Source: Nocardioides marmorisolisilvae
GTDB lineage: Bacteria; Actinomycetota; Actinomycetes; Propionibacteriales; Nocardioidaceae
Length of the DNA: 64,000 nucleotides
Assembly (NCBI RefSeq): GCF_031656915.1
Contig: NZ_CP134227.1
Span: 372,001 to 436,000 of the forward strand
Reading direction: 5' to 3'
Shown: piece by piece, positions 41,732-49,680 of the stretch
Position numbering within the stretch: the stretch's first letter is position 1
Layout: each line of letters starts with the position of its first letter
Translations under genes and position numbers: made by a program
Notes under the pieces: model-generated
Seen by the model: the letters and a program-made list of their open reading frames with translations, nothing else
Told to the model about the DNA's origin: nothing
Database searches by the model: none

Positions 41732-43071
41732 GCACCGGAACGCACCCCGAGGCGGTGCCCACCCCGATCCTCGCGGTGATCGGCCGCCCCAACGTGGGCA
41801 AGTCGACCCTGGTGAACAGGCTGATCGGTCGCCGTGAGGCTGTGGTCCAGGACGTGCCGGGCGTGACCCGCGACCGGGTGTCCTATGACGCCACCTGGAA
41901 CGGGCGGGCGTTCACCGTGGTCGACACCGGAGGCTGGGACCCCGATGCGCGCGGCCTCGCCGAGCGCATCGCCGCCCAGGCCGAGATCGCCGTGAACGTC
42001 GCCGACGCGGTGCTGTTCGTGGTCGACGCGACGGTCGGGATCACCGACTCCGACGAGGCCGTGGTGCGGATCCTGCGCAAGGCCGGCAAGCCGGTAGTGC
42101 TGGCCGCGAACAAGGTGGACGACGCCCGTTCCGAGGCCGAGTCGCACGCTTTGTGGAACCTCGGCTTGGGGGAGCCCTATCCGGTCTCGGCGCTGCACGG
42201 GCGCGGTTCGGGTGACCTGCTGGACGCCGTACTGGAGGCGCTGCCCGAACTGCCCGCCCAGTCGTTCGAGGCCGCCGGCGGCCCGCGCCGGGTGGCGATC
42301 ATCGGGCGTCCCAACGTCGGCAAGTCCTCGCTGCTGAACAAGCTCGCCGGCGCGGACCGAGTGGTGGTCGACGACGCCTCCGGGACGACCGTCGACCCGG
42401 TCGACGAGCTGGTCGAGCTCGGCGGTCGTACCTGGCGGTTCATCGACACCGCCGGGATCCGCAAACGGGTGAAGACCGCATCCGGCCACGAGTACTACGC
42501 GTCGCTGCGTACCGCGACCGCCATCGAGCGGGCCGAGGTCGCGGTGCTGGTCATCGACGGGTCCCAGTCGATCTCCGAGCAGGACATGCGGATCATCCAG
42601 ACGGTCCGGGACTCCGGGCGCGCGCTGGTGGTGGCCTTCAACAAGTGGGACCTGGTCGACGAGGAGCGCCGCTACTACCTCGACCGTGAGGTCGAGCGCG
42701 ACCTGGTGCAGGTGCAGTGGGCGCCGCGGATCAACGTCACCGCCCGGACCGGCTGGCACGTCGACCGGCTGGTGCCGGCGCTCGACGCTGCGCTCGAAGG
42801 TTGGGAGACCCGGATCGGCACTGGTGCGTTCAACGCGTTCCTGGGCCGGCTGGTGGCCGAGCACCCGCACCCGGTGCGGGGCGGGAAGCAGCCCCGGATT
42901 CTCTTCGGCACCCAGGCCGCCACGGCCCCGCCGACGTTCATCCTCTTCACCACCGGCAAGCTCGACGCCGGCTACGAGCGGTACGTCGAGCGCCGGCTGC
43001 GCGAGGAGTTCGGCTTCGTCGGCACCCCGATCTCGTTGCAGGTGCGCCCCCGGGAGAAGCGCAAGCGCTGA
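41728..43071 (+). CDS. der: ribosome assembly GTPase Der (EngA)
   Basis: A 447-aa double-GTPase needed for 50S maturation. The first G domain has [14 protein letters not shown] and NKVD; the second has [14 protein letters not shown] and NKWD. A C-terminal KH-like domain follows ([19 protein letters not shown]). ATG 41728 overlaps plsC. No clear terminator lies before the iron-box at 43110. Confidence 0.96.
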   Translation: MSTGTHPEAVPTPILAVIGRPNVGKSTLVNRLIGRREAVVQDVPGVTRDRVSYDATWNGRAFTVVDTGGWDPDARGLAERIAAQAEIAVNVADAVLFVVDATVGITDSDEAVVRILRKAGKPVVLAANKVDDARSEAESHALWNLGLGEPYPVSALHGRGSGDLLDAVLEALPELPAQSFEAAGGPRRVAIIGRPNVGKSSLLNKLAGADRVVVDDASGTTVDPVDELVELGGRTWRFIDTAGIRKRVKTASGHEYYASLRTATAIERAEVAVLVIDGSQSISEQDMRIIQTVRDSGRALVVAFNKWDLVDEERRYYLDREVERDLVQVQWAPRINVTARTGWHVDRLVPALDAALEGWETRIGTGAFNAFLGRLVAEHPHPVRGGKQPRILFGTQAATAPPTFILFTTGKLDAGYERYVERRLREEFGFVGTPISLQVRPREKRKR

Positions 43072-43109
43072 GGCGGTGCTCGCGGTCGTGATGCAGGTCA
43101 TGCTCGCAA

Positions 43110-43128
43110 TGAGGTAAGGCTTGCCTTA
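43110..43128 (+). promoter_or_regulatory. IdeR/DtxR-type iron box ahead of bfd-bfr
   Basis: TGAGGTAAGGCTTGCCTTA matches the 19-bp DtxR/IdeR consensus at about 14 positions; the core TAAGGC-TT-GCCTTA is a perfect inverted repeat. A possible -10 TATGAT (43127-43132) overlaps its end. In mycobacteria IdeR can repress or activate, and activation of bfr genes is known; which applies here is open. Confidence 0.75.
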
Positions 43129-43163
43129 TGATCAGTGGAATCTGCTGAGGACAGGAGCCCCCG

Positions 43164-43370
43164 ATGATCGTCTGTCACTGCGCCGTGGTGCGTTGCGGCG
43201 ACGTGCGCGAGGCAGCCGACAGGGGAGCGTCCACGGTGGCCCAGGTGTGCGGTGCGACGGGCGCCGGCCGGGACTGCGGAGCGTGCGTGTTCGCCTTGAA
43301 GCGGGTGCTGTGCGAGCATCAGGACTCGATGTCCGTCCCGCTTCCGGAGGTTGAAGGTGCAGCCAGCTGA
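43164..43370 (+). CDS. bfd: bacterioferritin-associated ferredoxin
   Basis: A 68-aa [2Fe-2S] protein with ligands at C4, C6, C38 and C41, the same positions as in E. coli Bfd. It reduces the stored ferric core of bacterioferritin through the haem to release Fe2+. AGGAG precedes ATG 43164, and the iron box lies 36 nt upstream. The end overlaps bfr by 14 nt. Confidence 0.93.
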   Translation: MIVCHCAVVRCGDVREAADRGASTVAQVCGATGAGRDCGACVFALKRVLCEHQDSMSVPLPEVEGAAS

Positions 43371-43845
43371 CCCACGCGTCGTCGAGCTCCTCAACGACGC
43401 GCTCACGCTCGAACTGACCGTCACCAACAGCTACTTCCTGCATGCCCGGATGCTTGATAACTGGGGCTTCACGAAGTTGGGCAAGGTCTTCTACGACATC
43501 TCGATCGGAGAGATGCGTGATGCCGATTCCCTGATCAACCGGATCCTGATGTACGACGGGCACCCGAACCTGCAGCGGCTCGGCTCGATCACCACGGGGG
43601 AGACTCCGGGGGAGATGCTCCGGCTGGCCTTCGAGAGCGAGCAGGCTGCCGTTGCCCAGTTCACCGCGAGCGCGCTGGAGTGCCGCAACCTCGGTGACTC
43701 CGGGACCGCTGCGGTCTTCGAGCAGATGGTGCTCGACGAGGAGGGGCACGCCGACTGGTTCGAGAGCCAGCTCGACGCCATCGCTCAGGTGGGGATCCAG
43801 GGCTACCTGGCGCAGCAGATCGAGGCCGGCGCCGGGCCAGAGTGA
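43357..43845 (+). CDS. bfr: bacterioferritin with changed ferroxidase ligand
   Basis: A 162-aa four-helix ferritin. Ferroxidase ligands E19, E52, the later Glu in AFESEQ, and E/H of DEEGHADW are present; haem ligand M53 is in GEMRD. The usual His of the EMxHA motif (His54 in E. coli) is Asp55 here, so site 1 or 2 geometry may differ. GTG 43357 fits the CGGAGG upstream better than TTG 43351. Bfd lies directly upstream and is presumably the iron-release partner. Confidence 0.92.
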   Translation: MQPADPRVVELLNDALTLELTVTNSYFLHARMLDNWGFTKLGKVFYDISIGEMRDADSLINRILMYDGHPNLQRLGSITTGETPGEMLRLAFESEQAAVAQFTASALECRNLGDSGTAAVFEQMVLDEEGHADWFESQLDAIAQVGIQGYLAQQIEAGAGPE

Positions 43846-43923
43846 GTCGGCGGGCCGATTCTGCCCCCGTCGTAGGGCTGCGGTAGGGTTCCATCCGGTT
43901 CACCCGCCGCGGCGGGCACCGTT

Positions 43924-43998
<75 letters not shown>

Positions 43999-44002
43999 AA
44001 AT

Positions 44003-44038
44003 CGGCTCTGACCTGTTTCTGCAGGTCAGAGCCGTTTT
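44003..44038. terminator. bidirectional terminator at attL
   Basis: Perfect 13-bp stem CGGCTCTGACCTG / CAGGTCAGAGCCG with a 6-nt loop and TTTTAA after it. It ends the tRNA transcript and, read on the other strand, the integrase; the integrase stop codon (44026-44028) lies inside the stem. It is element-borne. Confidence 0.85.
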
Positions 44039-45258
44039 AATGCCCCGGCTCGGCCGCCCTCGATCACGCCCAGGGCCGGCTGTTCCGGACCATTCCCGGA
44101 CCACCACGTCGAGAATGCGGTCCCTGCATCGATCACGGCCTTCGTGTCCGGGTGCAAATAGCGACTCGTGACGGCCGGATCCTGATGGCCTGCAACCCGT
44201 TGGAGTAGGTGCAGTTCGACGCCTGCGTCAGCCATCCATGTCAGCGCCGTGTGCCGCAGTCCGTGACGGACAAGGCCGGGGATGCCGAGCTGGTCCACGA
44301 GCTCGTCCCAGCCGGTCGCGTCGCGCAGCGTGGCGGTCGTGATGACGCCGCCACGGGGGCCGGTGACCAGAAGTTCACCGTCCGCGCGGCCGACCGTGAG
44401 CCGTGCCAGTGTGGGCCTCAGCGGCTCGATGATCGGCACGGTGCGGCGACGCCGGCCCTTGGTCGCCTTGGTGCCCAGGCCGCCACGTCCCGGGTAGGTC
44501 TGACGGCTCACGTGCAAGAGTCCGCGGTCCAGGTCGACGTCGCCGACGAGGAGTCCGGAGACTTCGCTGATGCGGAGGGCCGTGGTCGCCAGGATCGTCA
44601 CCACGTCGCCGTACGACGCGTGGCCGCCGGCCTCGATCACCCGGGCCACCAGACGCTCGAGGGTGGCCACATCGGGCAGCGCGAGGTCACGTGGACTCGT
44701 GGGGCCCTCATCGACGGGGGAGCGCCCCACGGACCTTCGCCGGGCGCGGTCCTTGGCCGGATTGCGAACGATGAGCCCGTCGCGCACGGCCTCGTCGAGG
44801 ACCAGCACCAGAGCGGCCACGGAGTTCTTCACCGTCGATCGCCCGTAGTGCTGCTCCCAGTCGTCGATGGCCCGGTCGACGAGGCCGGCGGTGATCATCA
44901 CGACCGGGAGGTGGCCGAGGGCTGGTAGGACGCGGCGCTTGAGGCCGGCGGCGTACGGGTCGTACGTCGACGTCGGGTCAATCCCACGAGTCCAGCGGTC
45001 GCCGATGTTGGTGAGATACGTCGCCAGCGTCTGGCCCTCGTCGAAGCCGGTCCTGGCCGCGCTTTGCATCCGATCGATCCACGCCTCGGCGGCATCCATC
45101 GAGGTGTGGCTTCGCTTCACACCAACGCGGCGGTGTGTGAGTGGATCGCTCCACCGCACGCGTGCCCAGTACCGCGTCCCGCGGGCGCCATCGAGCACTT
45201 CGATGTCGACCTTGAGCCGTACACCGAGGGGAGGAAGTTTCGGCTCCCGAGGTGCCAT
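44026..45258 (-). CDS. int: tyrosine-type site-specific integrase
   Basis: A 410-aa phage-type integrase. An N-terminal arm-binding region (VKVDIEVLDGARGTRYWARVRW) is followed by a core-binding SAM-like domain and the catalytic domain with Arg in TTALRISEVSGLL, Lys in TKATKGRRRRTVP, HGLRHT, GHQDP and Tyr in SRYLHPDT. It should catalyse integration and excision at tRNA-Pro. ATG 45258 was chosen; GTG 45267 and TTG 45288 are alternatives. No separate recombination directionality factor is obvious, although the HTH gene at 45951 is excisionase-like. Confidence 0.93.
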   Translation of the reverse strand: MAPREPKLPPLGVRLKVDIEVLDGARGTRYWARVRWSDPLTHRRVGVKRSHTSMDAAEAWIDRMQSAARTGFDEGQTLATYLTNIGDRWTRGIDPTSTYDPYAAGLKRRVLPALGHLPVVMITAGLVDRAIDDWEQHYGRSTVKNSVAALVLVLDEAVRDGLIVRNPAKDRARRRSVGRSPVDEGPTSPRDLALPDVATLERLVARVIEAGGHASYGDVVTILATTALRISEVSGLLVGDVDLDRGLLHVSRQTYPGRGGLGTKATKGRRRRTVPIIEPLRPTLARLTVGRADGELLVTGPRGGVITTATLRDATGWDELVDQLGIPGLVRHGLRHTALTWMADAGVELHLLQRVAGHQDPAVTSRYLHPDTKAVIDAGTAFSTWWSGNGPEQPALGVIEGGRAGALKRL

Positions 45259-45402
45259 GGGATCCACGATGCCACGACGATGCGACAAGCCGACAGGGTC
45301 GCTTGTGGCGTTGTGTGTCGTGCTGGTGACGACCGTTCCATCGCGTCCCGTGACGACTCGGGGGAGTGTGATCGAAACGTTACCGATGGGCGCCTGGCCG
45401 GT

Positions 45403-45951
45403 CTATCGGCGCAAGATCGCAGCGGCTCGTGGCGCATCCCGTTCGAGGCTGTCCAACACGTCGGAGGCGCTGGCGCCCTTGTCGCGCCACGCAGCAGCGA
45501 TGTCGTCGACGACCCGGTGCAGCGTCAGGGCATCGAGGTGGAACTGGTCGACGAGGAAGTCGTCGGGGTGCCTGGCCTCGATGTCCCAACTGGCGAGCAC
45601 CTCCGAGGGGAAGTCCTTGAGATTCGCCGTGACGATGACCTGTGCCTTGGCCTTGATCGCCGCGGCCAGGACGTGGCGATCGTCAGGATCCGGAAGGGTT
45701 AGATTCTCGATCAGCCCTTCGTAGCCGCTCACGCTGACGTCACGGATCGATTCGCTCATCAAGGTTCGTGTCCTGGCGAGGAGGGTGGCTTTGAGGTCAG
45801 GCCGGTTTGCACCCAAGTTGCGAAAGACCTCGTCGAGGATCCGGTCGGTCCACTTGGCCTGCGCCAGTCCGCTGGTGGCAACGCGGATGAGCACGTCACG
45901 CAGGGTTGCGGGGTAGAGCACGTTCGCGTCGTACAGGACGACGAAGGGCAT
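45403..45951 (-). CDS. PIN-domain toxin (VapC-like ribonuclease)
   Basis: A 182-aa PIN protein. The acidic residues of the metal site are D8 (FVVLYDANVLYP), a central Glu and the DDRH pair (LPDPDDRHVLAAAIKA), with TANLKDFP closing the domain. A C-terminal helical extension (~130-182) is longer than in classic VapC. It likely cleaves RNA when freed from its antitoxin. The start ATG overlaps the antitoxin stop by one base. Confidence 0.85.
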   Translation of the reverse strand: MPFVVLYDANVLYPATLRDVLIRVATSGLAQAKWTDRILDEVFRNLGANRPDLKATLLARTRTLMSESIRDVSVSGYEGLIENLTLPDPDDRHVLAAAIKAKAQVIVTANLKDFPSEVLASWDIEARHPDDFLVDQFHLDALTLHRVVDDIAAAWRDKGASASDVLDSLERDAPRAAAILRR

Positions 45952-46412
45952 CAGGCGACGCCGAGATCGTGCGTGAGTGCCGCCAGTTCGTCCGCGACCT
46001 TGGCCCGCTTCGCATCGTCGAGGCGCATATAGCGAACCAACGAGTCAGCGAGCACTCGACGGTGGGTGCCAACCAGTCGGTGCTCGATCTCGCCGGTTTC
46101 GAGGAGCCTGATCAGGAACGGTCGGGAGACGTTGAGCATGTCCGCAGCCTGCTGCGTCGTCAGTTCGGCGTTGGCTGGCACCAGCGTCACCCCTTGGCCA
46201 TTGGCCATGTGTGCGAGCACTTGGCTCAGCAAATCGAGAACCGACCTCGGTACGACGATCTCGTCCTCAGAGTCTGGAACGGTCAGCCGCACTGGGTCGT
46301 GAGGTCCATGGCCCTTCCCGACCTCGAGCGTTGCCCGCATGTGGTCGAGCGCGACCCTGGCCAGATCGGCGTCGTTCGCCTCGGGGATAAGGGAAGAGAG
46401 TGTTGCAGACAT
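45951..46412 (-). CDS. HTH antitoxin, excisionase-like DNA-binding domain
   Basis: A 153-aa protein. A helical N-terminal half is followed by a MerR/excisionase-type winged helix (about 85-130: ELTTQQAADMLNVSRPFLIRLLETGEIEHRLVGTHRR). Pairs of such proteins with PIN toxins are common in actinobacteria and the HTH protein is presumed to be the antitoxin and repressor. Three 9-bp repeats at its promoter suit autoregulation. It may alternatively double as an excision factor for the element. Confidence 0.8.
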   Translation of the reverse strand: MSATLSSLIPEANDADLARVALDHMRATLEVGKGHGPHDPVRLTVPDSEDEIVVPRSVLDLLSQVLAHMANGQGVTLVPANAELTTQQAADMLNVSRPFLIRLLETGEIEHRLVGTHRRVLADSLVRYMRLDDAKRAKVADELAALTHDLGVA

Positions 46413-46423
46413 GGTCGAATCTT

Positions 46424-46450
46424 AACGCAATAAACGCAACAAACGAATCG
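46424..46450. repeat. three 9-bp direct repeats at the TA promoter
   Basis: AACGCAATA, AACGCAACA and AACGAATCG follow each other without gaps, 12 nt before the antitoxin start. On the minus strand TTCGTT-N17-TAAGAT forms a possible promoter over them. The likely role is operator sites for the HTH antitoxin. Confidence 0.6.
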
Positions 46451-46513
46451 TTCGACGCTCGAGGACGAGCGCGGGAGGCAAGCCCGGCCGGGTAGGAAGC
46501 CTTCGGCGCGTAG

Positions 46514-46740
46514 TTGACGTCATGTCCAAGGCTTGAGCGGATCGCGTCCCTGCCGGACGTCTGCCATGGGCAGCCGGCCGTCCGAGGCCTGCGCCATCCG
46601 GTGCAGGTGCTCCTCGAGCTCCTGTCGTCCGACATCACGATGGATGACCTACTGACGGACTACCGGACCTGGAATGCGACGATCTGGCGGCAGCCCTTGA
46701 GTTCGGCGCGCTCACCAGCGGTGGCCGCCAGTCCGAGTAG
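46514..46740 (+). pseudogene. DUF433 antitoxin-like gene, frameshifted
   Basis: The frame RLERIASLPDVCHGQPAVRG through LLELLSSDITMDDLLTDY is a DUF433 domain. It then derails, but the reading frame one base over continues PDLECDDLAAALEFGALTSGG to a TAG at 46738-46740, exactly the expected family ending. One missing C in the run after GACTAC (near 46663) explains it. DUF433 proteins normally partner a PIN-like (DUF5615) toxin; none follows. Confidence 0.8.
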
Positions 46741-46958
46741 GAGTCCCAAATGGATCCCTGCCAACCCTCGACTGAACCTCAGCCACGTTAACCAAGACCT
46801 TGATGTGAGATGGGTAGGACCTGAGTCACTGAAGGTTGTTCACCTACGAGATGGGAGTTGTCACACCTCTTGCACCAAGGTGGCGACCAGCGTCGCCAGG
46901 CTCGCCAGATCCGCCCGGAAGTGCCGATGTGCGGCCCGGATAGCCGTAGGCTGCTCAC

Positions 46959-47138
46959 GTGGTCTTCCCTGTTGGTTCCCTGGCCGAGCTGCTCACCATC
47001 GGCGTGTTCGTGCTGCTGTGCGTGTGGGCCGTTTTCTGGCTGATTCGGCTAGCGGTGAGGTCCGGCGTGAGCGACGCGTTGAGGATGAACCGCAAGTGGC
47101 TGGAATCCACCAAGGAACGCGACCGAGAGTCGCCGTAG
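46959..47138 (+). CDS. small single-span membrane protein
   Basis: A 59-aa reading frame from GTG 46959: short N-terminus, a hydrophobic span of ~23 residues (LLTIGVFVLLCVWAVFWLIRLAV, shortened here to LLTIGVFVLLCVWAVFWL), then a basic cytoplasmic tail with KWLEST. TAGGCT (46947-46952) lies 6 nt before the GTG, implying a leaderless transcript. No homologue recognised. It belongs to the element's cargo. Confidence 0.6.
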   Translation: MVFPVGSLAELLTIGVFVLLCVWAVFWLIRLAVRSGVSDALRMNRKWLESTKERDRESP

Positions 47139-47175
47139 AAAGCGCACGCTCATGCCGCGATTCGCGCCGTCCCGG

Positions 47176-47204
47176 TTGTCGCCCTCAGGAGCCGCACCTA
47201 CGCT
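47176..47204 (+). promoter_or_regulatory. leaderless promoter for the UPF0158 gene
   Basis: TTGTCG (47176-47181), a 17-nt spacer and TACGCT (47199-47204), followed by 6 nt and GTG 47211. Confidence 0.6.
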
Positions 47205-47210
47205 GATTCC

Positions 47211-47681
47211 GTGCTCGAGCTCAGCAGGCTGGACGTTGATGAGATCGCGAATGCGCTGGCGGATCAGACCGATTACGACCACCAGTGGCTGATCGATCCG
47301 GAAACGGGAGAGCTCGCGTTCTGGACTTCGGACACCGGCATCGATGGAGAGAACCCTGTCGACATCGACGACTTGGACCTGGTGCCGATCGAGGCGCTGC
47401 CGTCGTACATCTGGTACCAGGACATGGCCGATTTCGCTGACGGGATCGGTAACGAAGGCGCGGCCCGGCGTTTGGCGAGGGCTCTGGACGGCAAGGGAGC
47501 GTTTCGTCGATTCAAACGCGAGCTCTATGAGGAGTACCCCGGGCTTGTTGCCTCGTGGCATGCATTCCGCGACACGAGGGCACAGCGTCGAGCCGTTGAG
47601 TGGCTGGCGGGGGAGAAGCTCATCGACAAGGACGTTGCGGCGCAGTTCTTCGACGAAAACCCAGACCCCGACCTGCCGTGA
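47211..47681 (+). CDS. UPF0158 family protein
   Basis: A 156-aa acidic protein. The N-terminal LDVDEIANALADQTDYDHQWLIDPETGELAFW and the segment YIWYQDMADFADGIGNEGAARRLARALDGKGAFRRFKREL fit the UPF0158 family. No enzymatic motif; function unknown. It is the last gene before attR and is probably expressed independently from its own leaderless promoter. Cargo of many small islands is defensive or stress-related, but nothing in the sequence shows that here. Confidence 0.8.
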   Translation: MLELSRLDVDEIANALADQTDYDHQWLIDPETGELAFWTSDTGIDGENPVDIDDLDLVPIEALPSYIWYQDMADFADGIGNEGAARRLARALDGKGAFRRFKRELYEEYPGLVASWHAFRDTRAQRRAVEWLAGEKLIDKDVAAQFFDENPDPDLP

Positions 47682-47799
47682 AAAGTGCGGACCAAAACAC
47701 GGACCAAAACAGCGCGAAGAATGCGGGACTGAGCGTGACCGCGGCCATCGATCGAACCCATGCGGACGTCGTTCCACGCTCAAATCGCCAACCCCTCAA

Positions 47800-47842
47800 A
47801 CTGGGGGTCAAGGGTCGCAGGTTCAAATCCTGTCAGCCCGAC
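47800..47842 (+). repeat. attR: duplicated 3' end of tRNA-Pro
   Basis: Matches 43955-43998 except for one G fewer in the variable loop (GGG, not GGGG). Acceptor and D arms are absent, so it is not a functional tRNA. Confidence 0.9.
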
Positions 47843-47866
47843 CATGTGATGTCTCAGGACATCGGA

Positions 47867-47903
47867 GACACCCGGACCCATGGAAACGTGGGTTCGGGTG
47901 TTC
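47867..47903 (+). terminator. probable original tRNA-Pro terminator
   Basis: GACACCCGGACCCA (47867-47880) pairs with TGGGTTCGGGTGTTC (47889-47903) with one G-T wobble, followed by TTCTTC. It lies 24 nt after attR, at the distance expected from an uninterrupted tRNA. Confidence 0.65.
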
Positions 47904-47904
47904 T

Positions 47905-48050
47905 TCATCTGGGGGTTCGTGGCTGGTAGTCCTTGCTGGGGTCGATGGTGAGCTCGCGGAGGAGTTCGCCGGTGATGGTGTTGACGACTCTGAGGTGCAG
48001 GTCTTGGACGAGCAGGGTGACGTGGGTTCCTCGTAGGGTTCGGTGAGTGG
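47905..48050 (-). pseudogene. C-terminal remnant of an IS481-type transposase
   Basis: The minus strand reads TLRGTHVTLLVQDLHLRVVN, then TITGELLRELTIDPSKDYQP to a TGA at 47905-47907. The ELLRELTIDPxxDYQP tail is typical of IS481-family transposases in actinobacteria. The rest of the gene and any terminal repeats are missing; the next gene begins at 48058. Confidence 0.7.
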
Positions 48051-48057
48051 GCGTTCG

Positions 48058-48684
48058 TCAGGGCTCTGCGCGCAGGTGGTTATCAACCGGACGGCTGTCC
48101 CCAGCCTCAAAGCCGGTCATGCGGATGAGTTTGGCCGGCACCCCGGCGACGATCGCATGGGCAGGCACGTCCTTCGTGACGACCGCGCCAGCGCCGACGA
48201 TTGCGCCGTCACCGATTCTCACTCCTGGAACGACTGTGACCGAGGCGCCCAGCCAGACCTTGCGCCCGATGTTGATCGGCGCCGGAATCATGTCGCCTCG
48301 CCGGTCGGGGTCGATTCCGTGGTCAATGGTCGTGAGCGTGCTGCCGTGTCCGATGAGCGAGCCGTCGCCGATGGTGATGCCTCCCGTGTCCTGGAACCGA
48401 CATCCCATGTTGATGAAGATGTCCTTGCCCAGGGTCAGGTTCGTGCCGAACTCACTGTGGAACGGCGGGAAGACTTCGACCGACTCGTCGATGGGCTTAC
48501 CGGTCAGGTCACCCAAGAGCGCCCGAACTTCCTCGGGCGGGTGATAGCTCGAGTTGAGCTGGGCAACGACCCTGAGCGCTTCTTGGGCACTGTCGTGCAT
48601 GAAGCGGTGGTGGTCTGAGCCAGCCGTGATCGGCATGCCACGGTTCACATGATCGAGGAAGTCCTTCAATCGCACGCTGGTCAC
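48058..48684 (-). CDS. sugar O-acetyltransferase (LacA/Maa family)
   Basis: A 208-aa hexapeptide-repeat acetyltransferase. The catalytic His is in TTIDHGID, and left-handed beta-helix turns run through [50 protein letters not shown], followed by AGVPAKLIR. An N-terminal helical part resembles maltose/galactoside acetyltransferases. Acetyl-CoA is the donor; the acceptor is unknown. GTG 48684 follows GAGAAAGGG. It lies among genes that look horizontally acquired near the element. Confidence 0.88.
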   Translation of the reverse strand: MTSVRLKDFLDHVNRGMPITAGSDHHRFMHDSAQEALRVVAQLNSSYHPPEEVRALLGDLTGKPIDESVEVFPPFHSEFGTNLTLGKDIFINMGCRFQDTGGITIGDGSLIGHGSTLTTIDHGIDPDRRGDMIPAPINIGRKVWLGASVTVVPGVRIGDGAIVGAGAVVTKDVPAHAIVAGVPAKLIRMTGFEAGDSRPVDNHLRAEP

Positions 48685-48836
48685 GTGGTCCCTTTCTCAG
48701 TAACGCTTGTTGTCGGCGAGAACGGCAATGGCGGCGTTGGTCGCATCGGGCAAGCCTGCCAGGACGTCGGCTTTCGGCTCGCCTTCTGTTGTCTGCCGCT
48801 GGTGGTGAGCTTCATCGGCATAGCTTGTTGGCGCTC

Positions 48837-49283
48837 TCAGGCGCTGTGCTCCTCGGTGACGTGGTCGGCGCTCTTCGTCAAGGTGCCGTACGCCTCGTCG
48901 GTGACCGGCTCCAGCCATTCGTTGCTGACATCCGTGCCGGGTGTGATGAAGGCAATGTGGGAGAACCAGGAGTCCGCCTTTGCGCCGTGCCAGTGCTTGG
49001 TCCCGGCGGGGACGCGGACCACGGTGCCGGGCTCCATGCTGATCGGGTCCTCGCCGTCGGCCTGGTACCAGCCGCTGCCCGCCGTGCACATCAGGATCTG
49101 GTCACCCCCGCCTTCGGTGCCGTGGTGGATGTGCCAGTTGTTGCGGCAGCCCGGCTCGAAGGAGATGTTGTTGACGGGAACGCTGCCTGCGGCGAGCGAG
49201 GCGTTGTAGCTCTGGCCGATGAAGTACTGGGCGTAGGCGTCGTTCTTCTCGCCGATCGGGAAGATCTGGTTGAAGTCGTTCAT
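48837..49283 (-). CDS. cupin-domain protein
   Basis: A 148-aa single cupin. The metal-binding motif runs through GCRNNWHIHHGTEGGGDQIL and continues in GTVVRVPAGTKHWHGAK. Homologues are commonly encoded with carboxymuconolactone decarboxylase-like proteins and alcohol dehydrogenases, as here. Reaction unknown. ATG 49283 has AAAGGAC upstream. A stretch of 152 nt without a recognisable gene separates it from the acetyltransferase; a reading frame ending at 48697 crosses that stretch without a recognisable match. Confidence 0.85.
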   Translation of the reverse strand: MNDFNQIFPIGEKNDAYAQYFIGQSYNASLAAGSVPVNNISFEPGCRNNWHIHHGTEGGGDQILMCTAGSGWYQADGEDPISMEPGTVVRVPAGTKHWHGAKADSWFSHIAFITPGTDVSNEWLEPVTDEAYGTLTKSADHVTEEHSA

Positions 49284-49332
49284 GTTCAAGTCCTTTCTGA
49301 GGATTGGTTGCATGTGAGCTGGGAGGGTTGGG

Positions 49333-49680
49333 TTAGGCGTCAGGCTCGCCTTCGATGATGTTCTTGAGCACCGTTGTCGCGCCCATTCCATTGGGCCAGC
49401 CGGCGTAGAAGGCGAGCTGCAGGAGCGCTTCCTTCAGCTCTTCGTCGGTGACGCCATTGCGCCGGGCAAACGCCAGGTGGAATTGCAGCTGATCCATCTT
49501 CCCGAGGGCTGTCAGTGCGGCGATCGTCACCAGGCTGCGATCGCGCTTGGACAGTTCCTTGCGCTCCCAGACCTCATCGAAGAGGACCCTGTCGGTGTAG
49601 TGCACCATTCCGGGCGCGAAGTCCCCGAAGGCGTTCCGTCCGCCAGTCCAGCCGGCGTTCTCGTTCTGGGTGTCGCTCAT
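49333..49680 (-). CDS. carboxymuconolactone decarboxylase family protein
   Basis: A 115-aa helical protein of the CMD/AhpD group (ERKELSKRDRSLVTIAALTALGKMDQLQFHLAFARRNGVTDEELKEALLQLAFYAGWP). The two redox Cys of AhpD are absent, so it is closer to the CMD-type members. Its start overlaps the dehydrogenase stop (ATGA on the minus strand). Confidence 0.87.
   Translation of the reverse strand: MSDTQNENAGWTGGRNAFGDFAPGMVHYTDRVLFDEVWERKELSKRDRSLVTIAALTALGKMDQLQFHLAFARRNGVTDEELKEALLQLAFYAGWPNGMGATTVLKNIIEGEPDA

Noticed and set aside
47800-47842. Second tRNA-Pro gene
   Set aside because: Only the 3' half is present; the acceptor 5' strand and D arm are missing. It is an att duplicate.
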